A stretch of DNA of 64,000 nt from an uncultured Roseburia sp. (GTDB taxonomy: Bacteria > Bacillota > Clostridia > Lachnospirales > Lachnospiraceae): assembly GCA_934317215.1 (NCBI GenBank), contig CAKREH010000004.1:62001-126000 (forward strand). The letters run 5' to 3'. The notes under the pieces were generated by a model. That model was not told where the DNA came from. It ran no database searches and was given only the letters and a program-made list of their open reading frames with translations. Positions within the stretch are counted from its first letter, which is position 1. Each line of letters opens with the position of its first letter. This document shows positions 43,774-52,944 of the stretch, in pieces. The translations under genes and the position numbers were made by a program.

Positions 43774-44613
43774 ATGACTATCACAGAATTGAAGCAGACT
43801 GCAGTTGAGGTGCGCAAGGGCATTGTGACTGCAACGCATGCTGCGAAGTCGGGGCATCCGGGGGGATCGCTTTCGGCGACAGAAATTTTTACATATTTAT
43901 ATTTTGAAGAGATGAATATTGATCCGATGAATCCGAAAATGGAGGATCGTGACCGTTTTGTCTTATCGAAAGGACATACGGCGCCGGGACTTTATTCTGC
44001 GCTGGCAAACCGCGGATATTTTCCGGTGAAGGATTTGGAGACACTGCGTCATACCGGTTCCTATTTACAGGGACACCCGGATATGAAACATATTCCAGGC
44101 GTGGATATGTCATCCGGTTCTTTGGGACAGGGAATTTCCTGTGCGGTCGGAATGGCACTTGCAGGAAAGATGGACCACAAGGATTACCGTGTCTATACGC
44201 TGTTAGGTGACGGCGAGATCGAAGAAGGCCAGGTGTGGGAGGCATCCATGTTTGCCGGACACCGTAAGCTTGACAATCTGGTAGTGATCGTCGACAATAA
44301 TAATATGCAGATTGACGGAACATTAGATGAAGTCTGCTCACCGGATCCGATCGATAAAAAGTTTGAGGCTTTTAATTTCCATGTGATCCATGTCGCAGAT
44401 GGAAATGATTTTGCACAGCTTGCGGAGGCTTTTAGAGAGGCAAGGGAGACAAAAGGCATGCCGACAGCAATCATCGCACATACCTTAAAAGGAAAAGGTG
44501 TTTCTTATATGGAAGGCCAGGTAGGCTGGCACGGAAAAGCACCGGACGATGAGGAATATGCGATTGCAATGGAAGAACTGGGAAAGGCGGGTGAAGCATT
44601 ATGTCAGAAGTAA
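43774..44613 (+). CDS. Transketolase, N-terminal subunit
   Basis: A 279-residue half of a split transketolase carrying the thiamine-diphosphate pyrimidine/metal region: AKSGHPGGSLSATEIF, and GDGEIEEGQVWEA ending with the NN of VIVDNNNMQIDG. The other half is the next gene, overlapping by 13 bases, so equal synthesis is expected. GGAGGG lies before the ATG. Works with transaldolase to channel pentose phosphates. Confidence 0.95.
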   Translation: MTITELKQTAVEVRKGIVTATHAAKSGHPGGSLSATEIFTYLYFEEMNIDPMNPKMEDRDRFVLSKGHTAPGLYSALANRGYFPVKDLETLRHTGSYLQGHPDMKHIPGVDMSSGSLGQGISCAVGMALAGKMDHKDYRVYTLLGDGEIEEGQVWEASMFAGHRKLDNLVVIVDNNNMQIDGTLDEVCSPDPIDKKFEAFNFHVIHVADGNDFAQLAEAFREARETKGMPTAIIAHTLKGKGVSYMEGQVGWHGKAPDDEEYAIAMEELGKAGEALCQK

Positions 44614-45548
44614 AAATGATCGCGACCAGAGAAAGCTATGGCAATGCACTGGCTGAACTTGGAAAAGAAAAAGAAAATCTGGTTGTGCTGGATGCGGATC
44701 TTGCGGCAGCTACCAAGACAGGTATTTTTAAGAAAGCATTCCCGGAACGCCATATTGACTGTGGTATCGCAGAGGCAAATATGACGGGAATCGCAGCAGG
44801 ACTTTCCACCTGTGGAAAGGTACCGTTTGTCAGTACATTTGCCATGTTTGCAGCGGGACGTGCCTACGAGCAGGTGCGCAATTCAATCGGTTATCCGCAT
44901 CTGAATGTCAAAATCGGGGCAACACATGCAGGCATTTCTGTCGGTGAGGATGGTGCGACACATCAGTGTAACGAGGATATCGGACTGATGCGCGAGATCC
45001 CTGGCATGGTCATCATCAATCCAAGCGATGACGTGGAAGCAAGAGCAGCCGTGCGGGCAGCTTATGAGTATGTAGGACCGGTTTATCTGCGCTTTGGACG
45101 ACTTGCGGTTCCGGTCATCAATGATAATCCGGAATACAAGTTTGAGATCGGCAAAGGTGTGGAGCTGCGGAAAGGAAAAGATATCACGATCTTTGCAACA
45201 GGTCTTTGTGTATCGGAAACATTAAAGGCAGCAGAAACACTGGCAGAAAACGGTATTGATGCACAGGTTATCAATATCCATACGATCAAACCGTTAGATG
45301 AGGAACTGGTGCTAAAAGCTGCAAAACAGACCGGTCGTGTGTATACTGTGGAGGAACATTCCATTATCGGAGGACTCGGCAGTGCAGTGTCAGAACTGCT
45401 CGGTGAAAAATGTCCGACAAAGATTACGAGGATCGGCGTGAAGGACGTATTTGGAGAGTCCGGGCCGGCAAAAGAATTGCTTCATAAATATGAGCTGGAT
45501 GCAGAGGGCATTGCAAAACGTATTATGGAGGAACAGAAAGCATGTTAG
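44601..45548 (+). CDS. Transketolase, C-terminal subunit
   Basis: The 315-residue partner half, with the pyrimidine-binding domain (DADLAAATKTGIF, then CGIAEANMTGIAAGL, with the catalytic Glu) and the C-terminal regulatory domain (VYTVEEHSIIGGLGSAVSEL). Starts inside the previous gene and its stop overlaps the araD start, so N-terminal subunit, C-terminal subunit and araD are translationally coupled. Confidence 0.95.
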   Translation: MSEVKMIATRESYGNALAELGKEKENLVVLDADLAAATKTGIFKKAFPERHIDCGIAEANMTGIAAGLSTCGKVPFVSTFAMFAAGRAYEQVRNSIGYPHLNVKIGATHAGISVGEDGATHQCNEDIGLMREIPGMVIINPSDDVEARAAVRAAYEYVGPVYLRFGRLAVPVINDNPEYKFEIGKGVELRKGKDITIFATGLCVSETLKAAETLAENGIDAQVINIHTIKPLDEELVLKAAKQTGRVYTVEEHSIIGGLGSAVSELLGEKCPTKITRIGVKDVFGESGPAKELLHKYELDAEGIAKRIMEEQKAC

Positions 45549-46237
45549 AAGAATTAAAAAAACAGGTCTATGAGGCAAATATGGAACTGCCGCGCCGCGG
45601 TCTGATTACCTATACATGGGGAAATGTCAGCGGAATCGACAGAGAGAGTGGATATTTTGTAATCAAACCAAGCGGTGTGGATTACGATGCATTATCCCCG
45701 GATGATATGGTTGTCATGGACTTAGAGGGCAATAGGATCGAGGGGAGATACAAGCCGTCATCCGACACGGCAACACATATTGAACTTTATAAAAAATATG
45801 AAGAGATCGGCGGAATCGTACATACCCATTCGCCGGAAGCTGTCGCATGGGCGCAGGCAGGAAGGGATATTCCTCTTTACGGAACCACACATGCAGACTA
45901 CTTTTTCGGTCCGATCCCTTGTGCAAGAAACCTGACACCGGAGGAGATTGAGGAAGCCTACGAGAAAAATACCGGATTAGTCATCATCGAGACCTTTGAG
46001 ACAAGAGGAATCAAACCGATGTATACACCGGCGGTACTCTGCAAGAATCATGGACCGTTTACCTGGGGAAAAGATGCAGCAGAAGCAGTCCACAATGCGG
46101 TTGTGTTAGAGGAAGTCGCTAAAATGGCAAAGAACACAGAACTTTTGAACCCGAAAGTACTTCCGGCGCCGGATTGCATCAAAGAAAAGCATTTTTACCG
46201 TAAACACGGCGCAAATGCATATTACGGTCAAAATTAA
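45542..46237 (+). CDS. araD: L-ribulose-5-phosphate 4-epimerase
   Basis: Class II aldolase-fold enzyme of 231 residues that converts L-ribulose-5-phosphate to D-xylulose-5-phosphate, a transketolase substrate. Motifs: TWGNVSGIDRESG, KPSGVDYDAL, SSDTATHIELYKKY, and metal ligands in HTHSPEAVAWAQAG and the later CKNHGPFTWG. Overlaps the transketolase stop by 7 bases. Confidence 0.95.
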   Translation: MLEELKKQVYEANMELPRRGLITYTWGNVSGIDRESGYFVIKPSGVDYDALSPDDMVVMDLEGNRIEGRYKPSSDTATHIELYKKYEEIGGIVHTHSPEAVAWAQAGRDIPLYGTTHADYFFGPIPCARNLTPEEIEEAYEKNTGLVIIETFETRGIKPMYTPAVLCKNHGPFTWGKDAAEAVHNAVVLEEVAKMAKNTELLNPKVLPAPDCIKEKHFYRKHGANAYYGQN

Positions 46238-46279
46238 AAACAGTGGCGGAAATAAAGATGCGCGGAAATGAGGATTAAG

Positions 46280-47323
46280 ATGAGTGGTATTGAGTTTGGA
46301 AAAACAAAAGAAGGAAACACAGTTACAAAATATCTGCTGAAAAATAAAAATGGTATGGAAGTTACTGTGATGGATCTTGGGGCAACGATCGTATCCGTGC
46401 TCGTGCCGGATAAAAACGGTTTGAAGCGCGATGTCGTGCTTGGATATGATACACCGCAGGAATACCAGGATCACACCTGTTATTTTGGGGCAGTGATCGG
46501 ACGTAATGCAAACAGGATCGGCGGAGCGAAAATTGTTTTGGATGACAGGGAGTATCCGCTTGAAAAAAATGATAATGGAAACAACCTGCACAGTGGAAAA
46601 AATGGTTTTAATTCAGTCATCTGGAATGTGGAACAGCAGAAAGAAGATGAGATTACATTTTCTTATCTGAGTAAGGATTTAGAACAGGATTTTCCGGGAA
46701 ATATGACAGCAAAGGTTACTTATACGGTGACAGATGACAATGCGCTTTCAATTGCTTATGAGGCAGTTTCCGATCAGACCACAGTTGCTAATTTTACGAA
46801 CCACGCTTATTTTAATCTGAATGGTCATGATTCCGGATGTATGGAAGATCAGGAGCTTGAGATTTTAGCATCCTATTATACACCGGTAAAAGATGGCGAA
46901 GCGATTCCGACCGGTGATGTGGAAAAGGTTGCCGGAACACCGATGGATTTCCGCAAGATGAAAAAGATCGGTCAGGATATCGGCGCAGACTTTGAGCAGC
47001 TTAAGTTTGTCGGCGGATATGACCACAATTTTGTACTGGACAAGGCTGACGGGACAATGCAGCTTGCAGCCCGTGCAAGATCAGAAGAATCCGGTATTTG
47101 TATGGACGTTTATACAGACTGTGTCGGTATTCAGCTGTATGCCGGAAATTTCATTGGAAAACAGACCGGAAAAGGCGGTGCATCTTATGATTCCCGCCAC
47201 GCATTCTGTCTGGAAACACAGTATTTTCCGAATGCAGTGAATGAACCGAATTTTAAATCCCCGGTTTTACATGTGGGAGAAACTTATCATTCTCAGACAA
47301 AGTATTGTTTTTCTGTGAAGTAA
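46280..47323 (+). CDS. galM: Aldose 1-epimerase (mutarotase)
   Basis: A 347-residue mutarotase that interconverts anomers of free sugars. Motifs: GRNANRIGGAKI, NGNNLHSGKNGFN, catalytic His in NFTNHAYFNLNG, and the C-terminal CLETQYFPNAVNEPNF with the catalytic Glu. Start is ATG 46280 with GAGGA 5 bases upstream; ATG 46268 is an alternative without a good ribosome site. Follows araD by 42 bases, likely the same transcript. Confidence 0.93.
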   Translation: MSGIEFGKTKEGNTVTKYLLKNKNGMEVTVMDLGATIVSVLVPDKNGLKRDVVLGYDTPQEYQDHTCYFGAVIGRNANRIGGAKIVLDDREYPLEKNDNGNNLHSGKNGFNSVIWNVEQQKEDEITFSYLSKDLEQDFPGNMTAKVTYTVTDDNALSIAYEAVSDQTTVANFTNHAYFNLNGHDSGCMEDQELEILASYYTPVKDGEAIPTGDVEKVAGTPMDFRKMKKIGQDIGADFEQLKFVGGYDHNFVLDKADGTMQLAARARSEESGICMDVYTDCVGIQLYAGNFIGKQTGKGGASYDSRHAFCLETQYFPNAVNEPNFKSPVLHVGETYHSQTKYCFSVK

Positions 47324-47406
47324 CAGGCAGTATGCTCAGACGTAGATCTGTCAGCATGAATAAAAGATGATGTATAAAACAGTGCTGCATCTATTTGAAG
47401 AATTCG

Positions 47407-47538
47407 ATGACTGCCAATGCGTTCGAGGAGGATCGCAAGCGTGCACTTGAGGTAGGTATGGATGGTTATATCACAAAGCCGATCCACATGGAGAGTGTGT
47501 TAGATGCGCTGCCGGAGGGGGTTGCAGGGAAACATTGA
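47407..47538 (+). pseudogene. Scrap of a response-regulator receiver domain
   Basis: A 43-codon open stretch reads MTANAFEEDRKRALEVGMDG, then YITKPIHMESVLDAL, the last third of a REC domain of the kind in hybrid sensor kinases (TANAF switch region and the KP lysine). No phosphorylated aspartate or kinase remains. The region around it, 47324-47406, has no gene; a weak hairpin ATGCT...AGCAT lies near 47332-47357. Confidence 0.8.
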
Positions 47539-47564
47539 AAGAAAACTGATTGATACGAATTGAC

Positions 47565-47611
47565 AATGGTTATGTATGGTTATATTATGAATATAACCGT
47601 GCATAACCATT
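47565..47611 (+). repeat. Perfect palindromic hairpin upstream of the AAA-nuclease gene
   Basis: AATGGTTATG (47565-47574) pairs with CATAACCATT (47602-47611) and GGTTATATT (47578-47586) with AATATAACC (47590-47598), about 19 base pairs in all, with a three-base loop and a TTTT after it. It could be an operator or a terminator that shields the gene from upstream transcription. Confidence 0.7.
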
Positions 47612-47652
47612 TTTGATGCATAGGAGTATGAGATTGCAGATGGAGGAATAGA

Positions 47653-49623
47653 ATGCGAAATCCGAAAAATCGTATCAGAGAGATAGATAACCGGTTAGAA
47701 CAACTGCCGAAGGGAACACTGACTTATAAGAATATTAACGGTAAAAAACAGCCGTATATCCAGCGGACAGTGGAGGGAAAGTCAGTCAGCTGTTATGTTA
47801 AGCTATCACAGCGGGAACAGGTACTGGCAGAGTTTGAAGAACGGGGAAAGCTTTCGGAAGAGAAAAAGCGGCTGCTTGCGTATGTGGATGGACTGCAGAA
47901 TATTTTAAAACGAAATCCATATCTGAATGCGGGAGTCGGGTGCGGATATCAGGATTTTAAAGATTTTGCATGTGGCAGACAGTTTTATGTGGATAAGACA
48001 CATTTTATTGCAGAATGGGTTTACAGGGATGCAAAAGTCACGCTGATCACGAGACCAAGAAGATTTGGCAAGACGACGCTTCTTAGTACAGTTGAGACTT
48101 TTTTTGATCCGAGATTTGCAGACCATCCGGAATATTTTGAAAAGTTAAGGGTCTGGGGGGATAAAGAGATTCGAAAACTGTTTGGAATGGTTCCTGTTAT
48201 TTCCATCAGTTTTGGGAACTGTAAGGGAGCAGACTATAAACAGGCGGTAAAAGGAATTGCAGACAGTTTTTATAATATGTATGAAGCACACAGATATCTG
48301 CTGAAAAGCACCAGACTGGAAGCGGAGGATCTAAAGGAATATAAGAGTCTGAGAGAACTGTTCCGTGCGGGAGATACCGGAAGAATTGAAATTGCAATAC
48401 AGAGGCTGTGCCGTCTCGTCTATCTGCACTACCAGATCCTGCCGGTCATTTTAGTGGATGAATATGATACACCTCTGCTTGAAGCATATACGGATGGGTA
48501 CTGGAGTGAGATGATCGGTACCTGTCGTCAGTTATTTCACAGTACATTTAAGGAAAATCCTTACTATGCGAGGGCTTTGATTACCGGAGTGACGAAGGTT
48601 TCAAAAAATTCGCTGTTTTCGGATCTGAATAACCTTGAAACGGATACGGTTACCTGCGATGCTTACAGTGATTGCTTCGGTTTTACGGAACAGGAAGTAA
48701 TGGATGCATTAAAGTGCCAGAACATGGATACGATGCATGATGTGAAAGAAATGTATGATGGATTTATTTTTGGAAAACAAAAAGATATGTATAATCCGTG
48801 GTCCATCTGTAATTATATGAGGTCCGGGGAATTGCAGTCCTACTGGATCAATACCAGCAGTAACAAACTGATCGGGGAGATCATCCGCAGACATCCTGTG
48901 CGTAGCAAACATGAGATCGAACAGCTTATGGCAGGGGAAATCATTCATAAAGAGATCAATGAAAATGTCACGTTTCAATATCTTGACGGTGACGAGAACA
49001 GTTTGTGGTCACTTTTTCTGGCAGTTGGCTATATTAAAGCGGAAAATGTTATAAAGCAGGGAGAGAGCACATGGTGCGATATGTCGGTCACAAACCGGGA
49101 AGTGATGGGAATGTTCCGCTATGAAATCCTTGCGATGTTTGAAAATGGAAATGCCGTTTATAATGATTTTACAAAAGCACTGCTCTCACACCGCATGGAA
49201 GATCTGAATGATATTTTGCTGGATATTGCATACACTTCCATGAGTTATTTTGATGTTGGAAAATGTCCCCCGGAGCGTACACTGGAAAATTTTTATCATG
49301 GACTGGTGTTAGGACTCATCGTATCTCTGCGGGATCAATACCGGATCGTATCAAACAGGGAAAGCGGACAGGGGAGGTATGATATCGCAATGTATCCGTT
49401 AGAGAGAAATAAGGATGCATTTATCATGGAGTTCAAAGTGTTTGATGCGAAAAAAGAACGGAGTTTAGAGCAGACAGCCGCGAATGCATTAAAGCAGATC
49501 GAAGAGAAAAATTATGAGGCGGATCTGATCGCGGCAGGCATCGGACGGGGACAAATCTATAAACTCGGATTTGCATTTCAGGGCAAAGATGTGCTGGTGG
49601 TTTCAGGTGAAAATGGGGTATAA
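47653..49623 (+). CDS. AAA-ATPase-like / PD-(D/E)XK nuclease-family protein with extra N-terminal domain
   Basis: A 656-residue protein. Residues 1-90 are a basic domain with KGTLTYKNINGKKQPYIQRT, seen in other Lachnospiraceae proteins. Residues 95-380 are the AAA-like ATPase (DUF1703 group): YVDKTHFIAEW, Walker A TRPRRFGKTTLL from residue 133, Walker B VILVDEYDTPLLEAY, and TGVTKVSKNSLFSDLNNLE. The C-terminus has a nuclease-like core, GRYDIAMYP and FIMEFKVFD, with LEQTAANALKQI. GGAGGA precedes the ATG. Multicopy in such genomes; physiological role unknown, possibly mobile or defence-related. A broken relative is at 21693. Confidence 0.85.
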   Translation: MRNPKNRIREIDNRLEQLPKGTLTYKNINGKKQPYIQRTVEGKSVSCYVKLSQREQVLAEFEERGKLSEEKKRLLAYVDGLQNILKRNPYLNAGVGCGYQDFKDFACGRQFYVDKTHFIAEWVYRDAKVTLITRPRRFGKTTLLSTVETFFDPRFADHPEYFEKLRVWGDKEIRKLFGMVPVISISFGNCKGADYKQAVKGIADSFYNMYEAHRYLLKSTRLEAEDLKEYKSLRELFRAGDTGRIEIAIQRLCRLVYLHYQILPVILVDEYDTPLLEAYTDGYWSEMIGTCRQLFHSTFKENPYYARALITGVTKVSKNSLFSDLNNLETDTVTCDAYSDCFGFTEQEVMDALKCQNMDTMHDVKEMYDGFIFGKQKDMYNPWSICNYMRSGELQSYWINTSSNKLIGEIIRRHPVRSKHEIEQLMAGEIIHKEINENVTFQYLDGDENSLWSLFLAVGYIKAENVIKQGESTWCDMSVTNREVMGMFRYEILAMFENGNAVYNDFTKALLSHRMEDLNDILLDIAYTSMSYFDVGKCPPERTLENFYHGLVLGLIVSLRDQYRIVSNRESGQGRYDIAMYPLERNKDAFIMEFKVFDAKKERSLEQTAANALKQIEEKNYEADLIAAGIGRGQIYKLGFAFQGKDVLVVSGENGV

Positions 49624-49651
49624 TCCATATATACGAAAGAGGGGAAAAAAG

Positions 49652-50374
49652 GTGAACCAGCAGTTTATCCAGGGAATCAGTATCGACTGGAAAAAGATTG
49701 ATGAGGATAGTTATCTGCGTAAGATCGGCGCAATCCGTGATATTGATACGCTGATGTTTGAGAAACCCATTATTTTTTTTGTCGGGGAAAATGGCAGCGG
49801 AAAGTCGACATTGTTAGAAGCAATCGCCGTTGCGTATGGGTTTAATCCCGAAGGCGGAACGAAGAATTATGTTTTTTTTACATATGATTCCCATTCAGAA
49901 TTATGCAATGCGGTAAGAGTCATCAAGGGCATCCGCAGACCAAAGTCGGGATATTTTCTGAGGGCAGAAAGTTTTTACAATGTGGCGACCAAAGAGACAG
50001 AATATGCAGATATTGCGCATCCATCTGAAAGATATCATGAAAAATCCCATGGGGAGAGTTTTTTAGCGATCGCACAAAAATATATGAGACCGGATGGTAT
50101 TTATATTTTTGATGAACCGGAGGCGGCACTGTCACCACAAAGGCAGCTGACACTGCTCATGGATATTTACCGGTGTGCGAAAGCGGGAGCACAGTTTATC
50201 ATTGTGACACATTCGCCGATCCTGCTTGGAACTCCAGATGCGGAGATCTATCAGTTTGACAGCGGGGAAATAAGACGCTGTGAATATGAGGAGACGGACA
50301 GCTATATCGTGACGGAAATGTTTATCAATAACAGGGAGCATCTGCTGCACCGGCTGTTACAGGAACCGGAGTGA
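49652..50374 (+). CDS. Stand-alone ABC/SMC-type ATPase
   Basis: A 240-residue predicted ATPase with Walker A GENGSGKSTLLEAI near residue 50, a degenerate signature (SHGESFLAI), Walker B YIFDEPEAALSP and the switch histidine VTHSPILLG. This is the COG3910-type single-domain ATPase, with no membrane or transporter partner. Start is GTG 49652, 7 bases after AGAGGGG; the ORF upstream of that overlaps the nuclease gene. Small gap to the AAA-nuclease gene suggests co-transcription; functional link not shown. Confidence 0.8.
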   Translation: MNQQFIQGISIDWKKIDEDSYLRKIGAIRDIDTLMFEKPIIFFVGENGSGKSTLLEAIAVAYGFNPEGGTKNYVFFTYDSHSELCNAVRVIKGIRRPKSGYFLRAESFYNVATKETEYADIAHPSERYHEKSHGESFLAIAQKYMRPDGIYIFDEPEAALSPQRQLTLLMDIYRCAKAGAQFIIVTHSPILLGTPDAEIYQFDSGEIRRCEYEETDSYIVTEMFINNREHLLHRLLQEPE

Positions 50375-50446
50375 GAAAATAGAGGGTAGCACATAAGATT
50401 TGTGCTTACACACAAACTGGATCAGCAAAAACAATAAAAAAGAAAT

Positions 50447-50485
50447 CGCATAGATACATGAGCTGTGGTATACTGTGTCTATGCG
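50447..50485 (+). repeat. Hairpin after the ATPase gene
   Basis: CGCATAGATACA (50447-50458) pairs with TGTGTCTATGCG (50474-50485), one mismatch. No T-run follows. It abuts the nuclease scrap at 50486. Confidence 0.55.
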
Positions 50486-50754
50486 AATTTATAATAGTCT
50501 TAGGGCAGCTTAATGCTTATGTAGGATATTATAAGAAAAATGAGATGATAGAGGGAGATAATCCTCCAGTAGGAATACTGCTTTGTACAGATAAAGGTTC
50601 TCAGATGGTAGAATATGCCTTATCTGGAATGGATAACCAGTTATTTGTTTCAACCTTTTGTTTCATCATTATTATGGGAAATGACAGTGTAACTTCAAGT
50701 TTGGTTAAATATAGAGAGAAATGTTATACCTCGGCTAAAAAGATACAATATTAG
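50486..50754 (+). pseudogene. Remnant of a DUF1016 (YhcG-type) nuclease
   Basis: The frame reads GQLNAYVGYYKKNEM, then NPPVGILLCTDKG and VEYALSGMDNQLFVS, the C-terminal PD-(D/E)XK part of DUF1016 proteins. Upstream of the LGQ and after FVS the sequence no longer matches, so about 50 codons of a 350-residue protein survive. The open frame starts at 50458 without a ribosome site. Bases 50755-50921 hold nothing recognisable. Confidence 0.78.
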
Positions 50755-50921
50755 ATGTTTTATGAGCAGTATTTGAGTTTATTTTAAATTCAGGTATTGC
50801 TTTTTTATTTATGCAAAGTTTCACGGAGCCGCTGGTATTTTTTTTCATGTTCATTTATAATTGCTGATAGAGAAAACAGGAAAGAACACTCAATGAATCA
50901 GAAAGTAGAGAGTATAAACAC

Positions 50922-51911
50922 ATGAAAAAAAGAATTTACAGCATGATATTAATATTAATGACCGGACTTTGTGCCGGATGTGGCAAAGAAGGAGTAAAAA
51001 ATAATAATACAGGAATAGAAAGCGAATCTTCCCAGGTGGAAGATTCGGTCAGTTTTGAAAATACAGAAGACACAGAAGACACAGAAAGCACAGAAAATAC
51101 AGAAAACACAGAAAATACAGAATACAATGACGTCGTATTAAATGAAGAAACGGAAACGGATTTTACTTATGACTATTCGGAGGACATCAAAGCGGATGTT
51201 GACAATGTGGTATCAGGTTCCGCATCACTGCAGGACGAATTGGAGAATATTGAGAACATCGTAAAGAAGTATACGCCGCTGGCGCAGGCAGCCGAGACAC
51301 AGACAGAAATGAATCTGTCATCCAGATGGTTTTTTGACATATGGGATACGGAATTAAATAACCTTTGGAGCAGATTCAGTGATCTGGCAGATCCGCAGAC
51401 AAAGGAGAAGATCCTTACAGAACAGAGAAACTGGATCGACATGAAGGAAGAAGTGACCTTGCTTGACATTGGATCTTACGAAGAAAACGGCAGTATGTAT
51501 CCGCTTCTTCAGAATTCTTATCTGGAGGAGATCACGAAGAACAGGGCTTATGTTATTGCAAATGAGCTGGCAAAGATAAAGGGGGAATCCTTTGTTATGC
51601 CGGAAAAATCAGCAAAGTACGGTCTGTTTGTGGACAATCAGGGGACTGGCAGCGTATACAGTTCCCTGATCACCAGACAGGGGCTGGAAGGAGAGGATGA
51701 AGCGCTTATCTCCATTTACAGAGAGGGAGAAACAAAAGGAACATTTGTTGACAATGGAAACGGGGAGCTGGCTTTCACATCAGATGACGGAAGTGTAAAA
51801 GGAACCATCAAAATCAACGGATGGGATGGCGCAAGTTTCAAGGTTACAGAGACATCAGGAGAGGCTATTTTTTCTGCAGGAGAGGAGGTCAATTTTCCGT
51901 TTGCATTTTGA
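50922..51911 (+). CDS. Lipoprotein with LprI-like (DUF1311) domain
   Basis: 329 residues with lipoprotein signal MKKRIYSMILILMTGLCAGC. A linker holds nine-base repeats encoding E-N/D/S-T units (about residues 45-68). Residues 115-180 resemble the DUF1311/LprI lysozyme-inhibitor domain: WDTELNNLWSRFSDL with TEQRNWIDMKEE. The C-terminal part (about 215-329) is a beta-rich domain of unknown type. Ribosome site is weak. Likely surface-exposed; function unknown. Confidence 0.75.
   Translation: MKKRIYSMILILMTGLCAGCGKEGVKNNNTGIESESSQVEDSVSFENTEDTEDTESTENTENTENTEYNDVVLNEETETDFTYDYSEDIKADVDNVVSGSASLQDELENIENIVKKYTPLAQAAETQTEMNLSSRWFFDIWDTELNNLWSRFSDLADPQTKEKILTEQRNWIDMKEEVTLLDIGSYEENGSMYPLLQNSYLEEITKNRAYVIANELAKIKGESFVMPEKSAKYGLFVDNQGTGSVYSSLITRQGLEGEDEALISIYREGETKGTFVDNGNGELAFTSDDGSVKGTIKINGWDGASFKVTETSGEAIFSAGEEVNFPFAF
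51055..51126 (+). repeat. Nine-base tandem repeats in the lipoprotein gene
   Basis: Seven to eight copies of a variable ACAGAARAY unit give E-N-T, E-D-T and E-S-T triplets. Being multiples of three, gain or loss of copies would change linker length without breaking frame. Confidence 0.85.
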
Positions 51912-52006
51912 CAGCAGTGTTTGATATGCGGTTTGTAATGATTCAGCGATATAACAGACAAAGAATTATGAAACTCGTAAATTGGAATTTGATGGAGGGA
52001 AAGTTA

Positions 52007-52435
52007 ATGGAAAAATTGTCGACAGATGCAGAAAAGATTATGATTGAAAGATTTGGAAAAGACAATATTATTGCATTGGCAACAACAGTAGATAATAAGC
52101 CTTATGTGCGTAGTGTAAATTCGTTTTATGATAAGGGTTCTTTCTATGTACTTACTTATGGACTCTCAAATAAAGTGAAACAAATTCAACAAAATCCGCT
52201 TGTTGCAATTGCAGGAGATTGGTTTACTGCTAATGGAAAGGGCATTAACTTGGGTTATTTTGGTAAAGAAGAAAATTTGGATATTGCAGAGAAAATGAGA
52301 GTTGCTTTTTCTGAATGGATAAATAACGGTCATAATAATTTTGAAGATGAAAATACATGTATCCTTCAAATTGAACTCACTGATGGTGTATTGTTTTCTC
52401 ATGGAACAAGATATGACATAGATTTTACTGAATAG
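52007..52435 (+). CDS. Pyridoxamine-5'-phosphate-oxidase-like flavin-binding protein
   Basis: A 142-residue split-barrel protein: IIALATTVDNKPYVRSVNSF, FYVLTYGLSNKVKQIQQNP and VAIAGDWFTANGKGINLGYF are typical of the small PNPOx-like group that binds FMN or F420/heme. Start is ATG 52007 with GGAGG 8 bases upstream; the longer frame from 51821 overlaps the lipoprotein gene. AT content is higher than nearby genes, suggesting separate origin. Substrate unknown. Confidence 0.85.
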   Translation: MEKLSTDAEKIMIERFGKDNIIALATTVDNKPYVRSVNSFYDKGSFYVLTYGLSNKVKQIQQNPLVAIAGDWFTANGKGINLGYFGKEENLDIAEKMRVAFSEWINNGHNNFEDENTCILQIELTDGVLFSHGTRYDIDFTE

Positions 52436-52468
52436 TTGTACAACTTTCAGTTTATAGAGGGCTTTATT

Positions 52469-52894
52469 ATGAAAAAAAATATGACTGCAGCGCTTTGCCT
52501 TACAATGCTTCTTTTCTTTGTTGGATGCGGAAAAGGGGATATAGCAAAAGTACAAATTGATTATGGGACATCTTCCGTTTATTCAAAAGAGGAGATGGAC
52601 TCTGCCATTGAGGTTATAGAAAAGCAATTCAGTTTGTTTGAGGGCTGTGAATTGCATAGTCTTTCTTATATGTCTGATGAAAAATGCAATAATGCCAATA
52701 ACATTGAATGGATGAATGATTTAAGAACGGATGATAATAAAGAAGTCTTTACACAGTGTATTGCTTTTGACAGCAGTTTCCGTTCACCGAAAAGCGGTGG
52801 CGGTGCATGGGAGACTGATATGGAATACACTTGGTCATGGTGGCTTGCACGGAGTGAAGGTGGAGAGTGGAAGTTAATGACTTGGGGATATTGA
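52469..52894 (+). CDS. Small lipoprotein of unknown function
   Basis: 141 residues with a lipoprotein signal MKKNMTAALCLTMLLFFVGC. The rest is acidic and Trp/Cys-containing, ending in the EYTWSWWLARSEGGEWKLMT segment seen in small DUF4829-like lipoproteins. Start is ATG 52469 with AGAGG 8 bases upstream. Not assigned to a named family with certainty. Confidence 0.7.
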   Translation: MKKNMTAALCLTMLLFFVGCGKGDIAKVQIDYGTSSVYSKEEMDSAIEVIEKQFSLFEGCELHSLSYMSDEKCNNANNIEWMNDLRTDDNKEVFTQCIAFDSSFRSPKSGGGAWETDMEYTWSWWLARSEGGEWKLMTWGY

Positions 52895-52944
52895 TAAGCG
52901 TAAGAAATTCCAGTTGCACGCCAGGCAAAGGGCAATTAACCTGA

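Noticed and set aside
49571..49651. Longer N-terminus for the stand-alone ATPase
   Set aside because: It overlaps the upstream nuclease gene and lacks a ribosome site; GTG 49652 has AGAGGGG at 7 bases.
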